Positions 1-8,753 of a DNA stretch of 64,000 nt are shown here, one piece after another. Under the pieces are notes generated by a model. That model searched no databases. It was not told where the DNA came from and saw only the letters and a list, made by a program, of their open reading frames with translations. The translations under genes and the position numbers were made by a program. Within the stretch, counting starts at the first letter, position 1, and every line of letters starts with the position of its first letter. Source of the stretch: Izhakiella capsodis (lineage in GTDB: Bacteria; Pseudomonadota; Gammaproteobacteria; Enterobacterales; Enterobacteriaceae); NCBI RefSeq assembly GCF_900115045.1, contig NZ_FOVC01000002.1, positions 517,971-581,970 on the forward strand, written 5' to 3'.

Positions 1-564
1 TATATATGGGCGCGCGAAGGGAGTGGCCGCAGTCATCTGCTTCATGCAGCCTGTGCTCATCTCTCGGCGCGCAATCAGGCGGTGGGTTATGTCCCTCTGG
101 ATAAACGCACCTGGTTCGTTCCTGAGGTTCTGGATGGCATGGAACAGCTGGCGCTGGTGTGCATTGATAATATTGAATGTATCGCTGGTGATCAGCCTTG
201 GGAAATGGCGATCTTCAATTTGTACAATCGTATTCTTGAGGGCGGCAAAACGCGCCTGATCATCACCGGCGATCGGCCAGCACGGCAGCTGAATCTGCAA
301 CTACCGGATTTGGCATCGCGCCTGGACTGGGGGCAAATCTATCGCCTGCAACCGCTGTCTGATGAGGATAAACTCCAGGCATTACAGCTGCGGGCGCGTC
401 AGCGCGGTTTCGAGTTGCCGGAAGACGTTGGCCGTTTTTTGCTCAAGCGACTCGACAGAGAAATGCGTACGCTGTTCACCACCCTTGATCGACTTGATCA
501 CGCCTCAATCAGTGCCCAACGCAAATTAACGATCCCTTTTGTTAAAGAAATTCTCGGGCTTTAA
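1..564 (+). CDS. hda: Hda, DnaA-related regulatory inactivator (5' end outside window)
   Basis: Partial gene: the frame is open from base 1 and ends at 564, giving 187 residues of a family whose usual length is about 233, so roughly 45 N-terminal residues lie upstream. Hda is an AAA+ protein that works with the DNA-loaded sliding clamp to stimulate ATP hydrolysis by DnaA after initiation. Visible are a degenerate nucleotide-binding loop (REGSGRSH) near the start of the fragment, a Walker B-like LVCIDNIE, a sensor-1 ITGDRP and the C-terminal LLKRLDREMRTL helix. The clamp-binding N-terminus is not in the window. The next gene, on the opposite strand, is convergent. Confidence 0.95.
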   Translation, partial: YIWAREGSGRSHLLHAACAHLSARNQAVGYVPLDKRTWFVPEVLDGMEQLALVCIDNIECIAGDQPWEMAIFNLYNRILEGGKTRLIITGDRPARQLNLQLPDLASRLDWGQIYRLQPLSDEDKLQALQLRARQRGFELPEDVGRFLLKRLDREMRTLFTTLDRLDHASISAQRKLTIPFVKEILGL

Positions 565-583
565 TGCTGGCGTGCTGGGCATA

Positions 584-946
584 TCAATGCTGTTTGAGTA
601 AGGATAGCACCTGCTGCGGCGGACGCCCCAGTTTTGCCCGACCATTGACGATAACGATCGGCCGCTCAATCAGCGTTGGATTTTGCACCATAGCTTGTAA
701 TAACGCGGTTTCACTCAGGGTTGGGTCTGCCAGGTTTAGCGCCTGATAAAGGCTCTCACCCGTACGCATCAGCTGGCGCGCTTCGCTAAATTCCAGCTGA
801 CGCAGCAGCGTTTCCAGCGTGGCCAGGTCCGGTGGCGTGGTTAAGTAGAAGACGATCTGAGGTTTGATGTCCTGGGCTTCCAGCAGAGCGAGCGTTTCCC
901 GGCTCTTGCTGCAACGCGGATTGTGGTAAATCATTACCTGACACAC
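584..946 (-). CDS. yfgD: YfgD, ArsC-family (glutaredoxin-type) reductase
   Basis: A 120-residue ArsC-family protein resembling E. coli YfgD. The redox cysteine is at residue 12 in HNPRCSKSR, followed by the family's conserved LMRTGE and RPIV motifs. The family includes glutaredoxin-dependent arsenate reductases, but YfgD orthologues are chromosomal and not linked to arsB or arsR, so an arsenic role is unproven. I chose the GTG start at 946 because AGGAGA lies six bases upstream; the ATG four codons later has no ribosome-binding site. It is 20 bp upstream of the bepA stop on the same strand, so the bepA-yfgD pair is probably co-transcribed. Confidence 0.9.
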   Translation of the reverse strand: MCQVMIYHNPRCSKSRETLALLEAQDIKPQIVFYLTTPPDLATLETLLRQLEFSEARQLMRTGESLYQALNLADPTLSETALLQAMVQNPTLIERPIVIVNGRAKLGRPPQQVLSLLKQH

Positions 947-966
947 TGTTTATCTCCTGGTCGCTA

Positions 967-2427
967 TCAGGACCGCTGATATTTCTGGAAAACTTGTTGC
1001 AGGCGGCGCAGCTGATCGATACGGGCGTCATAACGCGCCTGTTCCAGACTGCCGAGACGCGATTTCGAGCTGGCGCTGCTCAGTGCGCGAATGGCCTGAT
1101 CCAGCTCGCCGCTCAGCGCCAGGCTTTCGGCTCGTGCGGCCAGCGCTTCATTGGATAGTCCCTGCGCTGCGTTAGCCTGGGCCAGTAAATCCCAGCCGTT
1201 GGCGTCATCTTTATGATCCCAGGTATAGCGATTGAGAATACGCGTCGCATCGGCCGGCTGATTGGCCTCAAGATAGGCATTGGCGAGGTTCAGCTGCAAC
1301 ACAGGATCGCTTATATTTTTTGCTGCCAGCAGACGGCGAATAGCATCCTGGGGCTTTTTCAGGCCAATGTCGATATCGGTCATGATATCCAGATACCAGA
1401 GATTGTCAGGATCGCTGGCAAGCATGGGATCGATGATGCGCCGGGCATCAGCAAATGATTTTGCCTGTAAAAACAGCACGGCTCTTCCGTACTGCGCGGC
1501 GGTTTTTTCCCGACGGTTACCCTGCAACCAGCTGTGCAGAAGATCGTCGCTGAGCTGGTTTTTTCCGGAAGCGTACATCCCCAGAGCACGTGCTTTTGCC
1601 ATATAAAAACCTTGAGAAGATTGGATTACCACCGGCTTCATTTGATTTGCGCGATTACGCGCATCTGACAAACGGGAATCGGGTAACGGGTGCGTTAGCA
1701 GCATCTCCGGCGGCTTCTGACCATAACGTGACTGGTCAGCCAGTTTTTGCAGGAAGTGGGGCATTGCCTGTGGATCAAAACCTGAACGTTGCAAAACTTG
1801 CAGGCCAATACGATCGGCCTCCTGCTCATTTTGTTGAGTGAAGCTGATAATCCCCTGCTGGGTTCCAGCCAGCGTACCGGTCAGCGCCGCCATACCAGCC
1901 TGAGGATTCGCCATAGCCAGTAATATTGAGCCCAGTGCGCCGACCCATGTTAATGGGGCGCTACGCTGCTGTTCTTCCATCGCGCGGGCGAGATGGCGCT
2001 GGGTGACGTGAGAGATTTCATGGGCCATTACCGCTGCAAGCTGGCTTTCATTATCTACATAGCGAAACAGCGAAGAGTGCAGCACCACATTACCGCCAAA
2101 AAAAGCGAAGGCGTTCAACTCATCGTTACGGACCAGAAAGAAATGAAAAGGGGTACGCACTGACCAGGCATGGGAAACCAGACGCTGTCCGAGATTGTTG
2201 ATATATGCATTAAGCAGCGGATCGTTGATTAACGGTGCGCTGGCCCGCAGTTGGCGTACATAAAAGTCGCCCATTTGCCGCTCTTGATCAATCGATAGTG
2301 TACCGCCTGCCGTGGTGCCCATATCGGGTAGATTATCGGTGACATCAGCCTTCACGGGCATGACTGTATTCATCACCAGGGCTGCCAGCGCAGAAGCGAT
2401 AATTTGTGTTTTTAACGGCTTAAACAT
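967..2427 (-). CDS. bepA: BepA, periplasmic M48 metalloprotease and outer-membrane assembly chaperone
   Basis: 486 residues, matching the length of E. coli BepA (YfgC). It has a signal peptide (about residues 1-27, ending PVKA), then an M48 peptidase domain with the zinc motif HEISH at residues 136-140 and the third-ligand segment NEQEADR near residue 200. The C-terminal half is made of TPR-like helices. BepA acts in the periplasm, helping LptD maturation and degrading stalled outer-membrane proteins at the BAM complex. In E. coli it belongs to the sigma-E regulon; I did not locate a sigma-E promoter here. The yfgD gene follows it on the same strand. Confidence 0.96.
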   Translation of the reverse strand: MFKPLKTQIIASALAALVMNTVMPVKADVTDNLPDMGTTAGGTLSIDQERQMGDFYVRQLRASAPLINDPLLNAYINNLGQRLVSHAWSVRTPFHFFLVRNDELNAFAFFGGNVVLHSSLFRYVDNESQLAAVMAHEISHVTQRHLARAMEEQQRSAPLTWVGALGSILLAMANPQAGMAALTGTLAGTQQGIISFTQQNEQEADRIGLQVLQRSGFDPQAMPHFLQKLADQSRYGQKPPEMLLTHPLPDSRLSDARNRANQMKPVVIQSSQGFYMAKARALGMYASGKNQLSDDLLHSWLQGNRREKTAAQYGRAVLFLQAKSFADARRIIDPMLASDPDNLWYLDIMTDIDIGLKKPQDAIRRLLAAKNISDPVLQLNLANAYLEANQPADATRILNRYTWDHKDDANGWDLLAQANAAQGLSNEALAARAESLALSGELDQAIRALSSASSKSRLGSLEQARYDARIDQLRRLQQVFQKYQRS

Positions 2428-2944
2428 GCATCTTTTCCTGACAAGAAGTCATGGGTTAGACTCTGGATCGATCAAAACGTGCGGCATCCATCCGACGGGA
2501 TTTCTCACTGCACTCTACCCATTCAGGTGTGACAGGAGAACCTCTCGTAGCACAGCCGCAGTTTACTCTGGAAAAGATTAAAGGAAAAGCGAGGCGGTTT
2601 TTGTAACGACAACAATTTACATGCCTTACAAACGACGGTTTTCTGCTTTTTATATCTGTTGGTCATCATAAACTATCTTTTTTAGATTAATCTTCTAGCT
2701 TACTTTTTCGTGATTGGCGCACTATTTCAAAAAATATTATTATCTTTATCTACTCCAACACTGATTGCCGCCTCTATTCTAAATGATTTTCCCTGCTTTA
2801 TCTTTTCACATGTGATTGATGTCATATGGCTATATTTTTATCTTCCTATATAAATAACAATGCATGTTTAAGCAGCCTGCTGGCGAGCGTGTTAACGTCT
2901 GCTGATTATGTGGACATCCATTATGCGTGGAAGATGGTTTATAA
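2428..2944. other. Non-coding, AT-rich gap upstream of bepA
   Basis: About 500 bp between the bepA start and the degenerate frame that follows. No frame with a ribosome-binding site or family resemblance was seen on either strand. The segment must contain the bepA promoter. The 2640-2880 part is clearly more AT-rich than the surrounding genes. Confidence 0.5.
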
Positions 2945-3409
2945 ACCGAATCTGACATAGATAATAATACTTTTATCGATGATGTAATCAAAAAAGAAAA
3001 GTCTTTAGTTTTTAATTTTCATTACAGCTGGATTGATAAATCGGTTATTTATGCGCTGTCCAGCCATACTATGGCTGCTACTCAAAAAATCGGGGATAAG
3101 ATTAAGAACGCTGCCATGAAGAAAACGCCTGCGGATATTTTGGCACTATCGGGTATGCGTGTATTCGCGCTATTCACCAGCGTATCAGCTTATAAAGCCG
3201 ATGGCTGGTTATTTCCTGAGCGGATCTAACGGATGGGCACTGCACGGAATATTACATTGCACATTGCCGGTTTTTTCGCTTGCATGGGGTGCGGCTGACG
3301 TGATGGACGCTAACCATTTTCGGCGGCGTTACCTCATGCCATCTACAAACGAGTGGTGAGCGGGTATGTTAACTGGCTAATGAGGCACTGTATCACAGGT
3401 TAAGAATGC
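2945..3409 (+). pseudogene. Degraded remnant of an unidentified coding sequence
   Basis: A protein-like frame runs from 2945 to a TAA at 3227-3229 (DDVIKKEKSLVFNFHYSW, later ILALSGMRVFALFTSVSAYK). It has no start codon before an internal ATG at 3071, and a stop lies directly upstream at 2942. After several stops the same frame resumes near 3314 (PHAIYKRVVSGYVNWLMRH) and ends at a TAA at 3407. The coding-like composition on both sides of the broken middle suggests one inactivated gene. I do not recognise the family. It sits between bepA and perM, which are neighbours in E. coli, so it is an insertion that has since decayed. Confidence 0.4.
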
Positions 3410-3576
3410 TTACTGCGACCAGAGCAGCATGGGAACCCCGGAAGCTGTCAGACAATAATACTATTCATTTACGCTCTAAGTCGTTTGCGCGATACAAATC
3501 AGGATTAAATATGGCTTACTGCTTCTGCGGGTTAGGGTACACTGCAAGGACTTATCGATATTTACAGGCGGCTTGA

Positions 3577-4647
3577 ATGCTGGAGTTGTTAAAGCAGTGG
3601 TATCGCCGACGTTTTAGCGATCCCCAGGCAATTGCGTTGCTGATCATTCTGGTTGGCGCCTTTTGTATTATTTATTTTTTTAACGGCCTGCTGGCACCGC
3701 TGCTGGTGGCGCTGGTCATTGCTTATCTTCTTGAGTGGCCGACCGCACGCCTCGAACGTCTCGGATGTACACGCACCTGGGCTGCGTCGCTGATTATGCT
3801 GCTTTTTGCTGGCATTGTTTTAATTTTGACCTTCGTGGTGGTGCCGGTGGCCTGGCAGCAGGGGATCAATCTCACCCACGATTTACCCAATATGTTGAAT
3901 AACCTCTACCGTTACGCAATGCGCCTGCCTGAACGTTTTCCCACCCTGATGGACGTCGGCATTATCGATATCGTGGTGAACGATTTACGCAGCCGACTCA
4001 GTGGGTTGGGTGAACAAGTAGTGAAATACTCACTGGCCTCGTTAGTAGGATTGGTGACGCTGGCGATTTATTTGGTACTGGTGCCCATTATGGTGTTTTT
4101 CCTGCTTAAGGATCGGGAGCAGCTGTGGGGTAGCGTACTGCGCATTTTGCCGCGTCAGCGTGGACTGGCTGACCAGGTCTGGTTTGAAATGAACCAGCAA
4201 ATTACTAACTATATTCGTGGCAAAGTGGTCGAGATGGTTGTCGTAGGTATCGCGACCTGGCTTGGTTTTGTCATTGTCGGAATGGATTACGCCCTGCTAC
4301 TGGCGGTGCTGGTCGGTATCTCGGTGCTGATCCCTTACGTCGGCGCGGTCGTCTCGACGATCCCGGTTATCTGCGTCGGCTTGTTCCAGTGGGGCCTGGG
4401 TGGTGATTTCTGGACGATGCTGGCTGTTTATTTAATTATTCAGGGGCTGGATGGCAATCTTCTGGTGCCGGTACTGTTTTCCGAGGCGGTTAATCTGCAT
4501 CCGCTGGTAATTATGATGTCTGTCGTGGTGTTTGGTGACATGTGGGGCTTCTGGGGCGTGTTTTTCGCTATCCCCCTGGCGACGCTGATTAAGGCTGTGA
4601 TGCACGCCTGGCCGGATGAAGTGGTTTCGCCAACGCCAGAGGATTAG
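3577..4647 (+). CDS. perM: PerM, AI-2E family inner-membrane transporter
   Basis: 356 residues of the AI-2E (TqsA/PerM) family. It is a polytopic inner-membrane protein with hydrophobic segments near residues 18-48, 65-90, 150-175 and several from about 210 to 340, including the family-typical ISVLIPYVGAVVSTIP stretch. Substrate and direction of transport are not established for PerM orthologues. The start at 3577 has only a weak upstream CAGGCGG. It stands alone, convergent with bcp, and is followed by a strong hairpin. Confidence 0.9.
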   Translation: MLELLKQWYRRRFSDPQAIALLIILVGAFCIIYFFNGLLAPLLVALVIAYLLEWPTARLERLGCTRTWAASLIMLLFAGIVLILTFVVVPVAWQQGINLTHDLPNMLNNLYRYAMRLPERFPTLMDVGIIDIVVNDLRSRLSGLGEQVVKYSLASLVGLVTLAIYLVLVPIMVFFLLKDREQLWGSVLRILPRQRGLADQVWFEMNQQITNYIRGKVVEMVVVGIATWLGFVIVGMDYALLLAVLVGISVLIPYVGAVVSTIPVICVGLFQWGLGGDFWTMLAVYLIIQGLDGNLLVPVLFSEAVNLHPLVIMMSVVVFGDMWGFWGVFFAIPLATLIKAVMHAWPDEVVSPTPED

Positions 4648-4653
4648 TCAGAG

Positions 4654-4686
4654 CCGGATCGGTTGTTAACCGATCCGGTTGAGTTT
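4654..4686 (+). terminator. Rho-independent terminator of perM
   Basis: An 11-bp perfect stem (4654-4664 with 4668-4678) with a 3-base loop, followed by a T-rich stretch that reaches the end of bcp. It separates the convergent genes perM and bcp. Confidence 0.65.
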
Positions 4687-5156
4687 TAACATGCAGACTT
4701 TAGGTAGTCCAGCACGATGTCATGATGATTATTGGTTTTGAAATTATCGAAAACTTTCTCTATTTTTCCGTCATTACCGATGAGAAAACTGATGCGGTGA
4801 ATGCCATCATAAGTTTTCCCCATAAATTTCTTCTCACCCCAAACGCCAAACTGTTGGCAAACCTGATGGTCTTCATCGGAAAGTAACGTAAAGTTCAGCA
4901 TCTCTTTTTCGGCAAAACGAGACAGCTTCTCTGGTTTATCTGTGCTGATGCCAAGTACATCGACGCCAGCTTTTTTCACATCGTCCATGTTATCACGCAG
5001 ACCGCAAGCCTGAACGGTGCAACCTGGCGTCATAGCTTTCGGATAGAAATAGACCAGAACGCGCTGTCCCTGGAAGTCGGTTAAACTCACTTGTTCGCCG
5101 TCCTGGTCGGGCAAGCTAAATTTCGGTGCCATATCACCGGCTTTCAGTGGGTTCAT
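4686..5156 (-). CDS. bcp: Bcp, thioredoxin-dependent peroxiredoxin
   Basis: 156 residues of the BCP/PrxQ peroxiredoxin family, which reduces hydrogen peroxide and organic peroxides using thioredoxin. The peroxidatic cysteine is C46 in TPGCTVQAC and the resolving cysteine C51 is five residues on, the classic alpha-2 spacing. The start is the ATG at 5156, matching MNPLKAGD of the E. coli protein; a GTG one codon earlier overlaps the gcvR stop. It directly follows gcvR with a two-base gap, so the pair is an operon, as in E. coli. Confidence 0.95.
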   Translation of the reverse strand: MNPLKAGDMAPKFSLPDQDGEQVSLTDFQGQRVLVYFYPKAMTPGCTVQACGLRDNMDDVKKAGVDVLGISTDKPEKLSRFAEKEMLNFTLLSDEDHQVCQQFGVWGEKKFMGKTYDGIHRISFLIGNDGKIEKVFDNFKTNNHHDIVLDYLKSAC

Positions 5157-5158
5157 CA

Positions 5159-5728
5159 CTATATCTCCATTTTTTCTTCATGCTGTAGATAAGACACGAC
5201 GTTGATCGTGCCTTGAGCTCCCAGTTCGGTACATAGAACGTTGAACGCATGTTCGATTTGCGATGCATCCCGACGGGCGGGACTGTGAGCAGTTATTTGA
5301 ATATAGAGTAAAGGTGGCTGATTTCCTTGCGCTGGCTGCGTACGTGAAACCAATTCGGCAATGTGCATCTGATAGGAGTCGAATAAGTCAGTAAAGCGCT
5401 CAATCAGATGCGGTGAGTCAGCGACTTCCACTTTGACCCAAACAGTTTCTGGCATTGGCGGTCTTTCCTGCGCCAGCGTGCGTTTCATTACGATAAGCAG
5501 CTCCAGTTCAGCGCCTTTTAGCGGCAAGGTTGACTCGATAAGATTAATAGCATTCCAGTTGCCGGACAACAGCATAATGAAGGTGAACTCCTCACCCAGC
5601 ATCGCCAGCCGACTATCCTCAATATTGCAACCGCAACTACTGACATGGCGGGTAATGGTGTTAACGATACCGGGGCGATCAATGCCCAGGGCGGTAATCA
5701 CCAGATGATGTTGCTCTGATTGCGGCAA
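5159..5728 (-). CDS. gcvR: GcvR, glycine cleavage system transcriptional repressor (ACT domains)
   Basis: 189 residues with two ACT domains (about 9-85 and 95-170). The first begins with VITALGIDRPGIVN, a typical ACT ligand-binding turn. GcvR binds the activator GcvA and blocks activation of the gcvTHP operon when glycine is absent. It is the first gene of the gcvR-bcp pair and is divergent from dapA; the 143-bp gap between them carries both promoters. Confidence 0.94.
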   Translation of the reverse strand: MPQSEQHHLVITALGIDRPGIVNTITRHVSSCGCNIEDSRLAMLGEEFTFIMLLSGNWNAINLIESTLPLKGAELELLIVMKRTLAQERPPMPETVWVKVEVADSPHLIERFTDLFDSYQMHIAELVSRTQPAQGNQPPLLYIQITAHSPARRDASQIEHAFNVLCTELGAQGTINVVSYLQHEEKMEI

Positions 5729-5871
5729 AATAAAAATTCCTGTCAGGATGCTAATAGCAATAAGGTAAACATAAAAAAATCTGCTGACAAGCGCTTGAGA
5801 CGCCTTGCGCCCTTGCTTTTAACACGGTGACAAACGTACCATGAAGCACTTGTTTGTCGAGGGGATCGCCA

Positions 5872-6750
5872 ATGTTTACGGGAAGTATTGTTGCACTCGT
5901 TACGCCGATGGACGAAAAAGGGAATGTCTGCCGGACGAGTCTGAAAAAATTAGTAGATTATCATGTAGATAGTGAAACCTCCGCGATTGTGTCTGTTGGC
6001 ACAACTGGCGAATGTGCCACGCTGACACATGATGAGCACGCCGATGTGGTGATGATGACGCTGGATTTTGCTGACGGTCGAATCCCGGTCATTGCCGGAA
6101 CCGGCGCAAATGCCACCGCTGAAGGCATCTCCCTGACCAAACGTTTTGTCGATACTGGTGTGGTAGGCTGTCTGACCGTCGTACCCTATTACAATCGTCC
6201 GACTCAGGAAGGGCTGTATCAACATTTTAAAGCCATCGCAGAAAGCACCGATCTGCGACAAATGCTGTACAATGTGCCGTCTCGAACCGGTTGCGATATG
6301 CTGCCTGAAACTGTGGGCCGGTTGGCCGCGATCGAAAATATTATTGGAATTAAAGAGGCAACCGGGAACTTATCGCGCGTTGCCCAGATCCAAGAGCTGG
6401 CTGGTGATGACTTTATTATCGTCAGTGGCGATGATGCGACAGCGCTCGATCTGATGCAGCTGGGTGGCAAAGGCGTGATTTCCGTTACGGCGAATATTGC
6501 AGCGCGTGAAATGGCCGAGCTTTGTCGGCTGGCTAAACAGGGCAATTTCGCTGAAGCACGCCGTCTTAATCAGCGCCTGATGCCTTTGCATCAACAGCTG
6601 TTTTGTGAACCCAACCCGATCCCTGTGAAATGGGCAGCGAAGCGGCTGGGATTGATAGCGTCTGACATGCTGCGACTACCAATGACACCGCTGAGTGTAG
6701 CTGCCGAGCCGATCGTGGCTCAGGCGTTGACGCAAGCAGGTCTGCTGTAA
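5872..6750 (+). CDS. dapA: DapA, 4-hydroxy-tetrahydrodipicolinate synthase
   Basis: 292 residues, the E. coli length. DapA condenses pyruvate with aspartate semialdehyde at the branch point of lysine and diaminopimelate synthesis. The Schiff-base lysine is K161 (GIKEATGN), and the catalytic triad residues T44 (GTTGE) and Y133 (YNVPSRTG) are present. The start is the ATG at 5872, preceded by GAGGGG; an upstream TTG in the same frame is not needed. It forms an operon with bamC, as in E. coli. The lysine pathway also uses DapE, encoded 5 kb away. Confidence 0.97.
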   Translation: MFTGSIVALVTPMDEKGNVCRTSLKKLVDYHVDSETSAIVSVGTTGECATLTHDEHADVVMMTLDFADGRIPVIAGTGANATAEGISLTKRFVDTGVVGCLTVVPYYNRPTQEGLYQHFKAIAESTDLRQMLYNVPSRTGCDMLPETVGRLAAIENIIGIKEATGNLSRVAQIQELAGDDFIIVSGDDATALDLMQLGGKGVISVTANIAAREMAELCRLAKQGNFAEARRLNQRLMPLHQQLFCEPNPIPVKWAAKRLGLIASDMLRLPMTPLSVAAEPIVAQALTQAGLL

Positions 6751-6765
6751 TTTTAGGGAGAATTG

Positions 6766-7800
6766 ATGGCTTTTACCGTAAAAAGGTCCGCGTTGGTTGT
6801 TACGTTTGGACTTTCAACCGCGATGCTGCTGGCTGGTTGTTCTAACAATCAGCATTATAAACGTCAGGTCAGCGATAGCAGCGAGTATATGAACGCGCCA
6901 GGCCTGCAGGATTTGCACGTGCCAGCCGGAATGATATTACCTCTTCAGAATGGTAATTATGATGTGCCGACCGATGACAGCAAAGGTCCTGTCGGGAAGA
7001 AACTTGATATTCGCCCCCCGGCTCAGGCTCTGGCATTAATGAATGGTACGCGTACTCAGTTTAGCGGCAATACGGGTATGCTGATATTAGACAGCGTGCG
7101 CGACGCTAACCTGTGGTCGCAGGTGGTGAGCATTTTACAGTCACATCATTTTCCGATTGCTGAGCAGCAGGATGCCAGTCAATCTTTGACGACTAACTGG
7201 ATCCAATGGCAGCGACCCGATGAAGATCATCAGTATCGTGGTCGTTATCAGATCAGCGTTCAGCAGCAGGGTTACCAGCAGTCGTTAAGCGTACGCTTAT
7301 TGCAATTGCAGCAGGAAGGCAAAGAGATCAGCTCTTCGGGCGAAGTGCAGCGCTATACTGCGCAGATGCTTAACCTGCTCAGCGTCGGACTGGATAAAGC
7401 AGAAAATGATCGTCAAAGCGCAGCTGCGAATCGTAGCTCAGCTCAGTTAGACGTTCAGAGCGGTGCCGATGATACCGGCCTGCCAAATCTTGTCGTCCGT
7501 GCTCCGTTCAATACCGTATGGCAGCGCCTGCCCGCTTCGCTAGCGCGCATCGGCATGAAAGTAACCGACAGCAATCACTCTCAGGGTAGCCTGAGCGTGA
7601 CCTATAAGTCACCCGGTAGCAGTACCTGGGATGCCCTGGCGGCGAAAGATCCCGGCCTGGTGAATGGTACATATAAAATTCAAGTCGGGGATTTAGGCAA
7701 CCGCAGTAGTCTGCAGCTGACAGATCCACAAGGTCATACGCTGACTCAGTCGCAGAATGATGCGCTAGTACCTGTATTCCAGGCTGCCTTCAGTAAATAG
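6766..7800 (+). CDS. bamC: BamC, outer-membrane assembly complex lipoprotein
   Basis: 344 residues. A lipoprotein signal peptide ends in LLAGC with the lipidated cysteine at residue 25. The unstructured N-terminal segment that contacts BamD follows (KRQVSDSSEYMNAPGL), then two helix-grip domains. The C-terminus, GHTLTQSQNDALVPVFQAAF, is nearly identical to E. coli BamC. The ATG at 6766 has AGGGAG six bases upstream. It lies 15 bp after dapA in the same transcript and is followed by a terminator. Confidence 0.96.
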   Translation: MAFTVKRSALVVTFGLSTAMLLAGCSNNQHYKRQVSDSSEYMNAPGLQDLHVPAGMILPLQNGNYDVPTDDSKGPVGKKLDIRPPAQALALMNGTRTQFSGNTGMLILDSVRDANLWSQVVSILQSHHFPIAEQQDASQSLTTNWIQWQRPDEDHQYRGRYQISVQQQGYQQSLSVRLLQLQQEGKEISSSGEVQRYTAQMLNLLSVGLDKAENDRQSAAANRSSAQLDVQSGADDTGLPNLVVRAPFNTVWQRLPASLARIGMKVTDSNHSQGSLSVTYKSPGSSTWDALAAKDPGLVNGTYKIQVGDLGNRSSLQLTDPQGHTLTQSQNDALVPVFQAAFSK

Positions 7801-7812
7801 TGTTAACAACAG

Positions 7813-7836
7813 GCCGGGGAGAATCCCGGCTTTTTT
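7813..7836 (+). terminator. Rho-independent terminator of dapA-bamC
   Basis: Stem GCCGGG/CCCGGC (7813-7818 with 7825-7830), six-base loop, then six T residues. Confidence 0.85.
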
Positions 7837-7845
7837 ATTCAGCCC

Positions 7846-7861
7846 ACGCAAACGATACCGT
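7846..7861. promoter_or_regulatory. Probable PurR operator upstream of purC
   Basis: ACGCAAACGATACCGT matches the PurR consensus ACGCAAACGTTTTCGT at most positions, with a perfect left half. It lies about 50 bp before the purC start codon, where the E. coli purC operator also lies. PurR with hypoxanthine or guanine represses the pur genes. Confidence 0.6.
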
Positions 7862-7908
7862 ACTCAATGCGTGGCAAGTACCTGGCTATTTGTTTGGAGT
7901 TAATCAAG

Positions 7909-8622
7909 ATGCAAAAGCAAGCTGAGTTGTATCGCGGCAAGGCGAAAACCGTGTACAGCACTGATAATCCGGATCTGCTGATACTCGAGTTCCGCAATGA
8001 TACGTCAGCAGGCGACGGCGCGCGTATTGAGCAGTTTGAGCGTAAGGGAAAGGTAAACAACAGGTTCAATTATTTCATCATGAAAAAGCTTGAGCAGGCG
8101 GGTATTCCGACCCAGATTGAAGCTCTGCTCTCTGATAACGAAGCCCTGGTTAAAAAACTGGAGATGGTGCCGGTTGAATGTGTGATGCGCAATCGTGCGG
8201 CGGGATCGCTGGTAAAACGGCTCGGCGTAGAAGAAGGCATTGAGCTGGACCCACCTCTGTTTGACCTGTTCTTAAAAAACGACACTATGCATGACCCGAT
8301 GATCAACGAATCATACTGCGAAACCTTTGGCTGGGTCAGTAAAGCGCATCTTGCCCGTATGCGGGAACTTACCTATAAGGCCAATGAAGTACTGCTTCGT
8401 TTGTTTGATGATGCCGGCCTTATTCTGGTGGACTTCAAGCTGGAGTTCGGTTTGTTTAACGGCGAAGTGGTGCTGGGCGACGAATTTTCACCCGATGGCG
8501 CGCGTCTGTGGGATAAGCAAACAATGGATAAGATGGACAAAGATCGCTTTCGACAGAGTCTCGGTGGCGTAATTGAAGCCTACGAAGAGGTGGCCCGCCG
8601 TCTTGGCGTAAACCTCGATTAA
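7909..8622 (+). CDS. purC: PurC, SAICAR synthetase
   Basis: 237 residues, the E. coli length. It catalyses ATP-dependent ligation of aspartate to CAIR in purine synthesis. Family signatures are visible: LYRGKAKTVY at the N-terminus, PVECVMRNRAAGSLVKR, and LVDFKLEFG with GDEFSPDGARLWD. The ATG at 7909 is chosen because the E. coli protein starts MQKQAELYRG and GGAG lies ten bases upstream. It is monocistronic, bracketed by the bamC terminator and its own. Confidence 0.97.
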   Translation: MQKQAELYRGKAKTVYSTDNPDLLILEFRNDTSAGDGARIEQFERKGKVNNRFNYFIMKKLEQAGIPTQIEALLSDNEALVKKLEMVPVECVMRNRAAGSLVKRLGVEEGIELDPPLFDLFLKNDTMHDPMINESYCETFGWVSKAHLARMRELTYKANEVLLRLFDDAGLILVDFKLEFGLFNGEVVLGDEFSPDGARLWDKQTMDKMDKDRFRQSLGGVIEAYEEVARRLGVNLD

Positions 8623-8630
8623 TCTTTTGC

Positions 8631-8661
8631 CGGCACCCGATCCTTGAAGGGTGCCGCTTTT
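8631..8661 (+). terminator. Rho-independent terminator of purC
   Basis: Stem CGGCACCC/GGGTGCCG (8631-8638 with 8649-8656), ten-base loop, then CTTTT. Confidence 0.75.
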
Positions 8662-8753
8662 CCTGCCCTCCGTTCTGGTTTTAACCTGCACTCCCGACTA
8701 AAATCTATTTTATTTGTTCAACCTTAATATTTAGATATCCAGGGAGAAGATCT

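Noticed and set aside
584..946. Arsenic-resistance function for yfgD
   Set aside because: The ArsC fold and cysteine are present, but there is no arsB, arsR or related gene nearby, and the orthologue is a chromosomal housekeeping gene.
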